A DNA stretch of 64,000 nucleotides from NCBI GenBank assembly GCA_013398955.1, contig VWPU01004593.1, positions 1 through 64,000 of the forward strand, in the 5' to 3' direction. The stretch is from Callaeas wilsoni. Its lineage: Eukaryota > Chordata > Aves > Passeriformes > Callaeidae. The position numbers and the translations under genes are program-made. The notes under the pieces are model-generated. The model was not told the origin of the DNA. It ran no database searches and saw only the letters and a list, made by a program, of their open reading frames with translations. The first letter of the stretch is position 1. Each line of letters begins with the position of its first letter. Positions 1 to 12,360 of this stretch are shown here, in pieces.

Positions 1-100
1 CCCCGCCGCGCCGCCCCGGCCCGCCGGCACAGAGCTTCCTCTTCGTGGGGGTCATGACGGCGCAGAAGTACCTGCGGAGCCGCGCCGTGGCCGCGCACCG
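1..100 (+). CDS. CHSY1: CHSY1 exon 1, 3' end (partial)
   Basis: This is the 3' end of the first coding exon of chondroitin sulfate synthase 1, a Golgi type II membrane glycosyltransferase of family GT31 that polymerises chondroitin chains with alternating GlcA and GalNAc. Reading from base 3, a proline/arginine-rich stem segment runs into SFLFVGVMTAQKYLRSRAVA, the start of the conserved N-terminal catalytic domain. The exon stops after the first two bases of an Arg codon (CG), directly before a gtgagc donor. Exon 2 supplies the third base and continues with TWSKT, as in known CHSY1 proteins. The start codon, transmembrane anchor and most of the stem lie upstream of the window. The paralogue CHSY3 has a similar segment, but the exon 2 sequence favours CHSY1. 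Confidence 0.93.
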
Positions 101-106
101 GTGAGC
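101..106 (+). other. CHSY1: Splice donor, intron 1
   Basis: ACCG|gtgagc is a consensus-like GT donor at the exact end of the CHSY1 homology in exon 1. The reading frame is restored only when it is joined to the acceptor at 9086. Confidence 0.9.
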
Positions 107-251
107 GGGCGGGGGCCGGCGGGGATGGGGGGCCGGTGGGCTGCGCTCGGCGGGGCGCGGGTCCGGTGGGCTGCGTTGGGATGGGCTCTGGGCTGGGCTC
201 GGGGTCCGTTTGGGTGGGCTCGACTCGTCTCAGCTTGGGTCGACCGTATTT

Positions 252-356
252 AGCTGAGCTGGGCTTGGCTCTGTTCGGTCCCATTCAGCTGAGCTGGGCT
301 TGGCTCGGTTCGGTCCCATTCAGTTGAGCTAGGCTTGGCACGATTCAGTCCCATTC
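252..356. repeat. 35-bp tandem repeat, 3 copies
   Basis: Three consecutive 35-base units at 252-286, 287-321 and 322-356 share agctgagctgggcttggct and a cggtcccattc end. The first two differ at one site; the third is more diverged. A partial unit (agctgga) follows. It lies within the CpG island of intron 1. Confidence 0.9.
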
Positions 357-3276
357 AGCTGGACTCGGGCCGGTCGGCCGGTCCCCCCGGGGTAAAACTG
401 CCCGGCCCGGGATGCCCCCGCCGGCGCCGGGGACCGCTTTGCCCTTCCCCTGGGCAGGTGCGAGCGAGCCTCGGGGCAAGCTTGGCCCCGGCGCTCCTCG
501 CTGCGACCCGGGCGCACGGAGGGAGCCCTGGGGCGCTCTCCGGGCGGGCTGCGGGAGGAGCGGTGTCCCGAGCGCTGCTCCGCTGCCCGGGCAGCTCGGC
601 AGAGACGCGAGGGGTCGAGTGAGTCACTCTGCCGCTCCCGCAGGGTCTGGCTCAGCCAGGTACCACCTGGCAGGTGGCCCTAGTGGCCTTGCCTGAGGGT
701 CAGGCAGCTCGGCCGATGCGAGAGGACACTGACTGCCCGTCACCGGCGGGGACACGGGCATCAAAGTGTGTCCCTCAGTGCCTCTGCCTTGGGCGCAGCT
801 GCGCCACGCTGGTACGGTCCTTGGCTGCTGCTAGGGGAGCGAGCTGACAGCCTGATGGTAACAGAAATAAAGTTTGGAGACCGCTGTAGTCCCCTGGATG
901 GGGAAGCAAAGATCACTGCGCCAAGCCGAAAGCGTGTGCTTGGGAATGAGACCCAGAAAAGGCATCTGGGAACAAAGAGTAAAACCCACCTCTGCTCGCT
1001 GCAGCCGCTGCTGAGGCTGCACCAGGTAGTGAAACAGCTCGGATGAGGAGAGACAGTCTGGGTGAAATGCTCCGTGCTTCAGGTTGGTTGAGCTAATGCA
1101 GGAACCAGGGTGTCAGAGCCGTGTGTTTGTTACCTGAGTACACCTAATTTCGGAGCAGGGTCAATCCTGGTGCTTTGCGGTGTGTGCCGCTAACTGTGGT
1201 CCCCGGGCGTAGCTGGGTATGGCTGTGAGTGGCACGGGCTAACGGGACTTCTGTCCAAAGCCTCGGCAGCATCAGGATAATCATCTCTTCTGTGAGAGAT
1301 GTGTCTGTGGCTTTGGTGAAACTCTCCGCTCTGATGAAATATGCTGGGATGTGCTCGTTGCTGCGGCGTGTGCGCCAGCAGGCAGTGCTGGGAGGCTGCA
1401 CGGGAAGCCTGGTCGGGAAATCTGAAAGAGTTAAGAGCTAAAATGTTAGCTTGGGTATACCCCAGCTGTGGTTGAGCCAGCACCCTTGGAGGAGCAGCCA
1501 GGAGCTCTGGGGCAGATCTTTAATAAAACATACCCTTTAGTCTTGTGCTATAACAAACCCTTCTCCATGTGCTGCCTGCCCTGGCTGAAAAGTACTTGGC
1601 CCTATTGGCCAGTAAGAGCAGGATGGCAAAACTATGTGTGATGGACCATCATACCATCGTTCCCAGCTCAGCTCTGGTTTCAGGAAATCTGTCTTTATTC
1701 AGCATCAGATGCAGTAAAATTGCTTTATTTGGGCAATCTGAGGCATATTGTCCACCAGCGATGGTTTTAATGGAAACTTAATGCCTTCTTCCAGCTGTAG
1801 ACCTGTAATTAAGTTACAGAGAGCACATGATTGATGCTTTGAAATGGGTGAAGGAATCTGTTTCTTCAGGGTTATGTTCTCCTTCACCATGTGGGATGGA
1901 GCATTTTGGATTGCAAATCTCACGGGCTGTGTAATTTAGATTTACATAGAGAGGCTGGAGTCGTGTTGGGACATCACGTAACAGGTTTTATGGCAGAAGA
2001 GTTTGTCTAGCATCCATCAGATTTTGCATCAAGAATTCAGAAAAGGGAAATTTATCACTCTGTTGTCCAGAGTGTTATTTGGGGAGGAATTCACTTTGCT
2101 GCTGTGGGAAGTATTCTTGTCCCTGGTTTTGCCTGAGCTTGCTGGAACAGTCTCGTGCTGCGGCGGAGCTGGGCTTAGAGAACAAGATCTGCAACATCTG
2201 CTCACACAAAACAATGGCTGAAGACGCAACTTAACAAATCCGGCTAATGGAATCGGGCTCCTTCAGCCCCTAGATGGAGATCTGAGTGTCGCTTTTTACT
2301 GCACTGCTATTTTGGTTTAACCTCTAGAGATGATGTCTGTTCTTGGAAGAGAGGGATAAAGAGACTCTTAGTAGGGCTAAATGCGTTTTTCTCACCTCCG
2401 TTGGTGAAAGAAATGAGCTAATGTCCTGGTGACAGGAAGACATCTTTGGGGGAAGATGGGGAGGGGGGAAGAGGAAGACAAACCTGAAATCTTAAATGGC
2501 TTTTGATTGCCATGAAGTACTCAAGCAGACAATTGCTGGGATTACTACATTGACAAAGCATCCTGGTGAGCTGAATCGCTGGCACAGCCAGTGAAATGGG
2601 AAGCTGCTAGCAAGGCATTCTCGGGGTGGCAGCGTGTGCAGAGCCTTGATACCACGCTGAAAGGAATTAGGGATTCAGAGGCTGAATACCTCCAAATTGC
2701 TGTGGCTCAAAGGCCATTTACAGACACGGCTAAAAGGGACCGGGAGCGGAAAGCATTTGCTGATCCTGGATGCTGTGAATCCAGATAGGGTCTAACAGGA
2801 GGGGAAGCAATCCACTTCCTGAACATCAATCATGAGCAGAATGACCACTGCAAGGCAAAACAGGCCTGCTGGATTTTCGGGAGCCGCCGGCTCTTTGTAA
2901 CAGTTGTGCTTTTGTAGTCTGAGGCAGAGAATAAGCTTTAGATCCACAGGTTTTCGGAGGGCAGATCTGCAGCCTCAGCAGACATTGCATCTGACAGCCA
3001 GGTTAGCAGAGCTTCCCCTCCAGGAGGCCGGTGAAGTGCAGCAGCAGGACCCACGGTGTCACTTGAAAGGACGAGGAATAGTCAGGAAAAGAGCTGGGCA
3101 GGAAGGAGTTAAAGGGATGGCTGGGTTCAGGGAAAGTGCAACAATATGTGCTAATGGTTTTGCAGTTGAGGGGAGTTGTCCTAAAAGAGCTGCAGGAAGG
3201 AGAGGACGGGAATAAGCAGTCTCCCAGAAGATTTAAGTCTGCTGTCTCAGGAACAGAAATATCAGGCAGTTAACTC

Positions 3277-3292
3277 TTTTTTTTTTTTTTTT
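3277..3292. repeat. T16 homopolymer
   Basis: An uninterrupted run of 16 T followed by ccccctct in intron 1. It could be a simple length-variable tract or the A-tail of an unrecognised minus-strand retroinsertion; no element body is recognisable. Confidence 0.8.
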
Positions 3293-4233
3293 CCCCCTCT
3301 GTTTGCGTAGCAACTAGATTTCCTGGGAAACGTGGCAGGAGAGTGGTGTGAATGCAGTTAATGGCGAGATGTCAGCGGCTGGCCCTTGGCAGCATCCCTG
3401 CAGGGACACAGCCGCAGCACTTCTCGGCCTGGGACAGTCCCCGCGGCCCCGTCAAGTGCCACGAGGGCCATGAGCGATGCCCGGGGCTGGTGCTAAGCCA
3501 TCCCTGTCCTGTGGCAGGAGGATGCGCTTCGGAGGCTCCATTTCCAGCGTGCTGCCTTCCTTACAGGAAGCTGCGTGCGCTGGAATCCAAATACCTGAGT
3601 GCTCAGAAGAGCTTAAGTGAAAGGCAGCCGGAAGGATTTGGGGTGTAAGGGAGTTCGTGTTGTCTGTCTAAGCCTGCACTTACACGTTGTTGTGCTGTTC
3701 CTAAATTAGGAGCATAGATCGGAATCTGTTGGGTGGTTTGGCCTGTTCTGGTTGCTGGTGAGGGGATGTGGTGGATTGTGGAGCTCCTGCCTCTTGGGAG
3801 GGGGCCCGTGAAGTGACTTTGAATGTTGTGCCAACACAATACATGTTTTAGTTCATGTAAGAATCGTACCACGGTACTGCAGTAGTGAGAACTCGGTGTC
3901 CTGCTCAGGTACCCTCCACCAGAAACGTGATGTACTTGGGATTTCTCACCAGTAACCTAAAATTTGTGAGAATGTTTAAGGAATGGTGTGAAAGAAACAC
4001 AGTGAGAGCAACTGTCATTGATACAGTGGGGATAAGTAAAACAAAGTCACCTGCACCCCCCAAAATAACCATATGGCCCAAACCTCTGAGACACCTGGGC
4101 TTTGATCTTAGCCTGACCCACTGACTGACTGTGTGCCTGTGGATGATGGATCTATTTCTGTCCCCATGTCCACAAGGAAGGTGGATGGATGTGCATGGAC
4201 AGAAAACTGGCATCACTTAAAACTCGAGGAGTT

Positions 4234-4303
4234 TAGCTCAAAGGCTTATAGGTTGGAGTAGATGATCTTAAAGGTCTTTTCCAACCTAGTTCATTCTGTG
4301 AAA
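4234..4303 (+). mobile_element. CR1 LINE 3'-end fragment
   Basis: The segment ggttggagtagatgatctt, then aaggtcttttccaacct and cattctgtg, is the characteristic 3' end of avian CR1 non-LTR retrotransposons, in sense orientation. CR1 copies are normally 5'-truncated and end in short ATTCTRTG-like repeats instead of poly-A. No coding part is left, so this is a dead fragment. Confidence 0.8.
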
Positions 4304-7300
4304 GGACTCAGAGAGCTGTGGAAGCAGCTTGGGTTCTCCGTTAATGTTATCCTGCAAAAGCTTGAAAGGAACTTTTCCTCAGAATCCAAATTCTGTAATG
4401 CAGATCTTAATGACAAAGACCTGGAAATTTAAAACCCTGGGTTTTTTCGGTGACCTCTCGTGTTTGTCATCTGCAGTACCTCATGCAGGAGCAGCGTGCT
4501 GGTGTCCGTGCTCAGTTCTCCTGCCTAAGCTGTGGTTCATTGCTTCCCCTGTAGGAAGTGTTGTTGGAAGAATGGGACCTTGAAGAACAGTTATGCAAAA
4601 CTAGCCCTAATTCAACATGGAATTCAGTTGCCTTCAAGACATCGGTCTTTTATGTCTGTTGTCTTGCTGAGTTCTTCACAAATTATGATTTTCTTCAGCG
4701 TAATTATACAAGATGACTGTTTCTCAAAACTTTAAATGATTTCTCTGATCTCCTCTGAGGGAACTTCCTGAGCTGCAGACAAAAACCAAATACATTTTTT
4801 GTCATAGTCTTCAGCTTGGGTCTCTACAAAGGGAGCACTGTCTGCATAACGCCACTGCCTGTGCTTCTGCCGAGTCTGCAGACCTGATAACAAAGCAAGA
4901 TAATACAAATAAATAATAAATACTGGAAACTGAAGATTAAGCATTCCAGATCTGTGCTGCTCCTGCTGCAAGCTATGCTTTTTAAGCTTCTTTTTAAACG
5001 AAGAAATAACTTAGGACAACATTTCATGGCTACAGTTATGGTCACTTTTTAGAAAATACTGGGGGTTTTTTAGCACTCTCGGTGTGCACAAGGATTTCTG
5101 TATTTCATGAGTACTTGAGAGCCAGCTAGGATAAAATCTTTTCACCCAGTTTGCTTGTGACTTGCTTAGCGTAGGGTACATGTAGGATATCCACTGTGCA
5201 AAACTGGGTGAGGGAGGGATGGTAAAATTGATTTGGTAGCCAGCAAAACTGGAGCATTACTGGACTCATGTCCTCTGCTAAGAGCTTTTTTTTTGAGGAA
5301 GCATTACTCATTTTGTTTGTGTTTGTTTAATTTTCATTTTGATTTCCTTGTCAACACAACCTCCTGGTTTGTGGAGTTCTGTGCCCTGTGCACGGAGAGA
5401 AACCAGGTCACGCAGCATCCTGCAGGTTTTTTACCTCCTGGGGAGGGTAATAGAGAGCTTTGCTGTCCTGATTCATGCACATCCTCCTGCTTAAGCAGCA
5501 GATTCAGATTACACGGAGGAGATAAGGTTGGGATCTGTCAGGGTTTTTAAATGACCACTTCAGTACAGTATCGGTTGTATTCATAAGCTGATATTTCTCT
5601 CTGGACAGAAGCAAAATGGCTTTGACTGAAGCCCTCAGTGATCGATCACTGCAGCCCAGGTGGTCTCTCCAGGTGCAGATACAGGAGTCTGGTGGCAGAA
5701 ATGTTGTGTCAATGTGTCCTTGAAACAGCTGAGAGTGAAGAGGCCATGGGGAGGAAGGAGGGTGTCAAGTTTCAATAAAAATCCTTTTCCGGGTTTTTTT
5801 TTTAATTATCAGACATAAAATTCTTTTGCAGATACAACCTGCAGGTCTTGTATTGGAGAAACCTTGACCAGGAAAGTGATGTCAGCTGGTGGAAGGGGGT
5901 GTTGGTGGGGCCACAGAGGTGATGAGGTGTTGAGACAAGAGCTCTGTGCTCAGGAGCTGAAGGGTCAGGTTGCTGCCCATAACCTGAGAGCAGATAGGGT
6001 AAACTACAGTGAAGGTGGGAGGACTGGCAAGAAATGTAGGTTTTACATACTAAACTGCAGAATTGCTGGTGATTGAGCCAGGTCTGATTATCTGCAACAT
6101 TGGATAAAAAAGTTAAAAGCAGCTTTGATCAGAATTCATCCCTGCATTTTTACCAGTCCTTAGTTCTGCTGATAACTGGGGTCAGAAAAACGTACTTACA
6201 GTTCATCTCACCCTCTGTGGTTTGGCTTCTTTGGCCGAGTGCAACAACATGCTTCCTGAGCAAACTGTTCTCCCTGTATTCTGACCCCAAGAAGGGCCAC
6301 AGCGAGCTGTGGCTTCGACGTGAGGAGCAGCCCGTGGTGACTCCATTGTCTCAGCCTCTGCCCGAGCCGTGCTCGTGTTGACACAGACGCTCGGGCTGTT
6401 TTTCCATGTGGGAGTGTTTCGTCCCTTTGGGTTCAAACAATCGCTCAAAGCCACGGTCACAAATAACACGTTGAGTTGTCTCATCCTAGAAATTGTGTTG
6501 TTGCAGGAGGTGAACAAAGGCTCAGTCAAGCTGTGCTGGTGCATGGTCGATGTGGTTGACATGAGATCCCAAGGCTGGAGTAGTGTTGTGGTGCTGACCC
6601 ATGTCACACACGGGTCCTTGGGATGTGGATGTTTTTAGGGCACGGTCTTTCTGTCCCCACTGTGCTCTTCACACATGTGGAAATGTCTCTGTTTACCCCT
6701 GTTTTAATGTGAAACCTAAATGTGGCCTGTATGGAAAGATGGGCACAAACTGGCTTTGGGATGAGGGGTTTAGTGCAATAAGACTGGGAATCAAGCATGC
6801 CAGGATTTATGGATGTGTATGCATTTTGGTCCCTTTCTGTTGAATGGGAGCTCTTCTCTTGACAATAATTAGTGATTCTTGAGGTGAGGGTGCCTATTTG
6901 GAGAGCAGGGGGTAAATTTAAACTGGGAATCAACAGAAGGGGTTGACGACTTCCAGAAAGGAGCTAAAGCTTGGAGTGATAGAAGACATCCTGTGTTGTC
7001 CATAGATCGTAGTCATTACAAAGGCAAATCTTTCAGGATATGGAGAGCAAGTCTGAAAATTCATTGTTTGCTTTTGAATAAAAGAAGTAAATAAACAGAA
7101 ATTTCCATAAGACTTTGCCTTATAACTTCAACCTGGTGATCGTCTGCAAAGTGTCCTGGGTCCACCCAAAGCTGCGTCTCGGTGGATGAGATAAGCTGCA
7201 TTTCTCAGTAACTCCTTCTGTCCTTTCTTTCTGTGACACTAAAATTTAAATGCGTTGAGTACCTTTAGTGTAGGAAAGTCTTAGACTGGGAATTGATATG

Positions 7301-9046
7301 GGAAGAGCTGTGGATGATTTGTATGTGGAGTGTGGGTGTCAGAAGATAAACAGCAGAACTTCCTTAATAGTTAGTGAAAGTTCAGGATATGACCATGTCT
7401 CCTTTTAAAACGGGCGGTTCTCTAACAGGATATGATTTATAACCAGTAGTGCCGTGCATTAATTGCATTGCAGATGATTAAAGGCCTCATCACCTCTGTT
7501 TCTGAAGTCAGTGGGAATGTTTCCATTTGCATTACCCTGTGCTCTTCTGGGAAGCTCGGATCTAAACTTTTGCTGTGAAACACTACCCATGGCAGTAAGA
7601 AGTCCAGAAGACAAAGCTTTTAAAGTAATTGGGTGATATTCATTACACACAGTGGAATTAGTGAGAAAACTGTTAAGGTGTCAAAGTTGATGTTTAGGTG
7701 GTCTCATTAAATATCTCTGCATTTTCTGATGGAACTTAGGGAATAATTCTCCTGAAGTATTTTTACATTTCAGGCTTTATATGATGGCTAATTCTGGAGA
7801 TTTCAAATTTCACGTGGTCTATGCTGCCCAAAATCTGCTCAGGTTTTGGCAAGAAGCCTGTGCTGAGAGGCATCTGGTCAGAGTGACAGTGATGCATTGA
7901 GGGAATACTGTCCCCTTTACCTTGAGAGCGTTTTCACATCAGCTTTAGGTTATATTCTGAGTATAGTCACCAAATAAAATTATAAATTACTCTCCCTGTA
8001 TATAAAAAGGGGCAAAACCTGTTGGTTTACCAACTAAAATAGTTTCTTGTGAGTTTCTGTGAGGGATATGTGATCTCTGCTCTTTTCCCAGATAGAATCT
8101 CAGAAAATGGTACTGCAAGCTTAAAACGAATAATTTTTGAGGGCAAGGCTGTAGCAGTTACGTGACTGAAAATCCTCCCTGGAGGAGGCTGTGCTCTGCC
8201 TTGAGGAGTCATCCTGCAGCTCTTCCTGCGCTATCAGTGACCCAGTTTGCCCACGCAGATGGGTTGGATTTGTCAGAGAGGAGCACGGAAGGTGTGGAGC
8301 AGATGTCGTCTCTGTGCCGCTCTGCACAGGAAAGGCTCCTCTTCTGTGCTCTTCCTCTCCACTAAAACCTGGAATGAAGTGTCTGGAAAGCTGCTGGAGG
8401 TGCAGGTGTTGGTAGCACCATGTTATGGTGGGAGTTATGAGTTTTACAGGCGTCTCTTAGAACTTTGCTGGTGTGGACAAAGCCGCTTGAGGTTACTTCT
8501 GCTCCACGCTCTGTGCTTTGCTTCTCCACACACCATCTGGAGAAGCTGCTGTTTGGTTGGTTTCCCAGGGGATGCTGTTTCCTTAGAAGTTCATGTGAAT
8601 TTACTCTCTGGAAGTCTGTATTTCTGAGTGCACATTTGAGCTTCTGGGGAGGCTTAGAGGGAAAGGAAGGTGGCTGTGATGCTGAATAACTTGCAGGGAA
8701 GCTTTGGAAGCAGTAAATTCAGTTGTATGTGAATCCTTGGCCCGTGTTGGCTCCCCTCTGTATTTTGTGACCAATAGCTGTTAGTCCAAAACTGAGTGTG
8801 CTTAAGAAATCCTGCTTGCCACTAGTGAACTGCTACTATCGAATTATTTTTCGAACATATGGAGGTGCAAAAATGGTACTCAGATGCTTGTCATATCAGA
8901 ATTTTGTGTGTGTTATACCAATTGCCGTGTGTGCCATGTGAATATCCTCATTTGTGTGGTAAAAAATAACCTCTCAAGGCGTTAAAAAAATAAGATTTGT
9001 AGAGCAGATGAGCCATAGCCTGTGGTAGCACTCTGCCTGCCCTGGT

Positions 9047-9086
9047 TTTTATATTTAATTATTTCTTCTTGTCTTTTTCAATCTAG
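9047..9086 (+). other. CHSY1: Branch/polypyrimidine tract and acceptor, intron 1
   Basis: A T/C-rich run ending in caatctag directly precedes exon 2. The adenines around 9055-9061 (tttaattatt) are plausible branch points. The acceptor is fixed by the CHSY1 protein continuity Arg-Thr-Trp-Ser-Lys across the junction. Confidence 0.85.
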
Positions 9087-9582
9087 AACGTGGTCCAAAA
9101 CCATTCCTGGCAAGGTCGAATTCTTCTCCAGCGAGGGTTCGGACACCTCTATCCCCATCCCCATCGTGCCGCTTCCAGGTGTAGATGACTCCTACCCACC
9201 CCAGAAGAAATCCTTCATGATGCTCAAATACATGCATGACCACTACTTGGACAAATACGAATGGTTTATGAGGGCTGACGACGACGTTTACATCAAAGGA
9301 GACAAACTGGAGAACTTCCTCAGGAGCCTGAACAGCAGCGAGCCCCTGTTCCTGGGGCAGACCGGCCTCGGCACCACGGAGGAGATGGGGAAGCTGGCGC
9401 TGGAGCCGGGCGAGAACTTCTGCATGGGGGGGCCGGGAGTGATCATGAGCCGGGAGGTGCTGCGGAGGATGGTGCCCCACATTGGCGAGTGCCTGCGGGA
9501 GATGTACACCACCCACGAGGACGTGGAGGTGGGACGGTGCGTGCGGAGGTTCGCGGGGGTGCAGTGCGTCTGGTCCTACGAG
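9087..9582 (+). CDS. CHSY1: CHSY1 exon 2, glucuronyltransferase domain
   Basis: This 496-base internal exon encodes one split codon plus 165 residues of chondroitin sulfate synthase 1. It begins after a pyrimidine-rich tract and AG (9085-9086) and ends GAG|gtaagg. The incoming intron is phase 2 and the outgoing intron is phase 0. The protein runs TWSKTIPGKVEFFSSEG to CVWSYE. It includes RADDDVYIKG, whose DDD (bases 9277-9285) is the metal/UDP-sugar-binding motif of the N-terminal beta-1,3-glucuronyltransferase domain in this family. One N-glycosylation sequon, NSS, lies at 9331-9339. EGSDTSIPIPIVPL matches CHSY1 rather than CHSY3, which as I recall has a longer proline-rich insert there. CHSY1 is a three-exon gene, so the next exon should start with MQQLF and carry the GalNAc-transferase half; it is not in the window. 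The second half of the exon is very rich in G/C at third codon positions. No frameshift or stop is present. Confidence 0.97.
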
Positions 9583-9588
9583 GTAAGG
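9583..9588 (+). other. CHSY1: Splice donor, intron 2
   Basis: GAG|gtaagg is a strong GT donor directly after the WSYE codons, where CHSY1 proteins continue with MQQLF from the next exon. Without splicing, the frame continues 65 codons to a stop at 9778-9780. Confidence 0.9.
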
Positions 9589-12345
9589 ACGAGGGCCTGG
9601 GGCATGGGGAAGTGTCTTCTGTGGGAGGTGGAGGGGAGGGTTGCTGTTGCACACAGCAGTTCCCCCAGCCCTCACCTCCCTCTGCAGCTTGAGCATCCAA
9701 CTGTACGGTTTCTACGCTTTTTGCTTCCTGCAAGTGTCGTCCTTGGAAAGACCTACAAAAATTTGGAGGTGCAGCAGTAAGGAGGGAAATGGAGGAACAT
9801 TCGTCACTCGTAACAGATGTGTTTATTTAGACAGAAAGGGAATTAGCTTAAACCAAAATGGCCTCGAGTGCCTGTAGTCCTGACTGTCCAAGCCTCTTTT
9901 ATCTTCTTTAGCCGGGTACATCATGGTGTCAGCATGGAAAATGGATGATACAATTACCGTGTTTCTGACTGCAGTTGAAATGTGTGAGGCTGACAGATGT
10001 TTGCCCTGACAGTGACAGTTTTTCCCCAAACTGGAGATGTCTCATGGTGGCTGGCACTGTCACCCTGCGTGCTGAGCTGCCTCCTGGCAGCCCAAATCCG
10101 TTGCTGCTCTGGGCACTCGCTGGCAGCCCCATCCTGCAGGCGCCTGCTCAGCAGGTCCTTGACGTCAGCAGAGACAAGCCACCACTCTTACCGAAACTCG
10201 TGGTCTACCCACGCTGATGTGCCTGCAAATTTGGCATTTTGGGGGAAAAAAAACTAGAGAGCCTGCTTGTGGCAGAGTTTCCTGCTGCTGTTTGCTGGGA
10301 GCTGGCGTCTCCTCCTCGGGGATGACAGGGGCTCCTCCTGCCTGGGTGTGCTGGGCTCCTTGAAGCAGGTCCTGGGTGTTTACAGACTGCCTGGTTGAAA
10401 ACACCTGCTGGGCTTGAGCTGCAGTTTCACCAGGGTGAATGCTGGTGGGTCTGCCTTAGAAATATGGGAGAAGTTGAAAGCAGAAGAGAGGTTGAACAGT
10501 TTTTCCCCGTAAACAAACATTTACAACCTGACGCAACTACAGCTTTGTCCTTCTACGCGATGTGAAGGGGGGTTCTTCTGCCTGTGTGACAGGAGCTGTG
10601 GTCACAGTGACAGTGTGGTCACAGACAGTGAGAGATACTGCTGCTGAGCCACTCTTTCACTGGCAAAGAATTGTGTTTCACTTTTGACACTGAATTTCTG
10701 CCCCCAAAAGCTGTTGCTTTGTTTCAGTTCACAGTTCAGTGACGGGAAAGCCTCTGAGGAAGGGGAAGGAGGTTTCCAGCTGCAGTTATTAATTCATATC
10801 TTTTGTGCCTAGAGATTTTCTGGGCTAACAGTGCCTCTCCACGTTCCCTGCTTCCAGACCTGGAACTAGTTTATGTCTTGCCAGCATTGTGGTTTAGCCA
10901 TTCGTAAAGAGTCAGTAACTTTTTCCACAGTTTTTAGCAGCATAAAATTTTTACTACAGACATTCAGATTATAGATATTGAAATAACTTCTGCTGTGAAT
11001 GCCTGTACCATCTGGCATTTGATAAGTTACTGAAGGTCAGCATTTTGGTCCTATTGAAACTGGCAAAGAGCTCCTAAATTCAATATAACCAAATGTTGGA
11101 TTGAAATAGCCAGCGATAGCACACAACTGCACTGGGAATGCTGTCTGACAGAGCTAGATGGGGCTTTCTCATAATCAGTTTTGTTTGATCAGCTTCTGTT
11201 ATTATCCCTAATGCTAGATTCTCCTGAAATTGGTTTGTGTGATGTGTGTAAACTGTTGGGTGTTCAGAAGTAACCAGTGAGTGTGAGATGTTGAGGTCAA
11301 ATGTTTGGGAAAGTAGGAAGAGTTTCAATGATGAAAGCACACAGCTTCTGCAAGAAGTAGGCCCACTCTCATTTAGTTGTGGCTTTTCAATTTAAATACC
11401 TGTCATCTTTTTTGATCTGGTCCTCTCATTGCCCAGATGAAATGTGCCTGGTATTTTATTTCAGATAAAGCAATAGCTGTGTGAAAAAACGCAGCTGCGA
11501 CAACAGCTGTGTTAGGAAGGCTTGCTGTAAAAGTGACGTTTCCCGTGTCTTGTACGTTCATGAACATCAAGTAAGAGGCCACTGTAGGTGAATTGTGAAG
11601 TGGTGTGTTTCACTGAGCTTCTGATGGAGCAAAAAGTTTATCTGTGCCTGCTCTGCTGGGGCACAGCCACCGCATCTGTCACAATTCCCGTCCGAAGAAA
11701 AGCTGTGACAGCACAAGGCTCAGCAAACAAAGCAGTGTTGGCCATAGAAATCCCAAACCTCAGACTTCTCCTTTGCAGCCTGCACTTTCTATTCTGGAGA
11801 GGCTCAAGTGGCAGCACAAACGAGGAGCTCAGGTCTCTGCAGTCACCCCCCAGCTCGCTGGGTTTCATTCTCAGCATCTCGGGCATGGAGTGCCCTGCTG
11901 GTCCTCACTGCGGGTGGCTTTTTCCCTGCACTGTTCTTGTGGTGGGCTCCCTGCCCAGAATCGTTTTACTCATCTTCATGACTGTCACTGCCCCCTTTCT
12001 CTGATTTTAGGATCCCACAATGTCTTTACTGTGCTGTTCATCTTCCCTGGCCCTGGCCCTGGTGGTGTGCCCGAATGCATCACCAGGCCCGGCTCTGTGT
12101 TGCTTTTCTGCTCCCAGCAGTCTGTCTCAAAACCCCTTTTTTCCCCCTTCCTGTGTTTCCGTCACTCCGCTGCTCTCCGCAGTGCCTCTCAGACCACTTC
12201 ATTAGAGTGGCACCAGTTATTGCCCGTTTCAAGACTTGTGAGGATTTGTTCACACTCTTCCTACCATCAGGAGCTTTTCAGCAGACACAGTAGAGGAATT
12301 GTCACCACCATTCTTTGGACTTCCTGTGCCATCTCATCCCAGGAA

Positions 12346-12360
12346 AGCAGCAGCAGCAGC
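12346..12360. repeat. (AGC)5 microsatellite
   Basis: Five pure AGC triplets inside intron 2, preceded by aggaa and followed by atgtgc. Confidence 0.85.

Larger units (their letters stand above)
1..620. promoter_or_regulatory. 5' CpG island of CHSY1 (3' part)
   Basis: The first ~120 bases, and again about 360-620, are very GC-rich with many CpG dinucleotides, covering the end of exon 1 and the start of intron 1. CpG density falls in the 35-bp tandem repeat at 252-356 and drops to background after ~620. This fits the downstream shoulder of a promoter-associated CpG island spanning a GC-rich first exon. The transcription start itself must lie upstream of the window. The boundary is judged by eye. 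Confidence 0.7.
101..9086 (+). other. CHSY1: CHSY1 intron 1
   Basis: This 8,986-base intron runs from gtgagc to a tctag acceptor and splits an Arg codon (phase 2). The start is CpG-rich; the rest is unique sequence of moderate GC with no supported gene. Inside it I see a 35-bp tandem repeat (252-356), a T16 tract (3277-3292) and one short CR1 3' end (about 4234-4303). All open frames are short, overlap on both strands and resemble no protein I recognise. Nothing else is identifiable between 620 and 3270 or between 4310 and 9040. Confidence 0.9.

Noticed and set aside
9022..9086. Open frame running into exon 2 from upstream intron, with a hydrophobic peptide
   Set aside because: It begins with GTG, is out of the transcript once the acceptor is used, and covers the polypyrimidine tract, which gives hydrophobic codons by itself.
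1..9582. Assignment to CHSY3 instead of CHSY1
   Set aside because: Exon 2 has TWSKTIPGKVEFFSSEGSD and SIPIPIVPL, which are CHSY1-like; CHSY3, as I recall it, differs there with a proline-rich insert.
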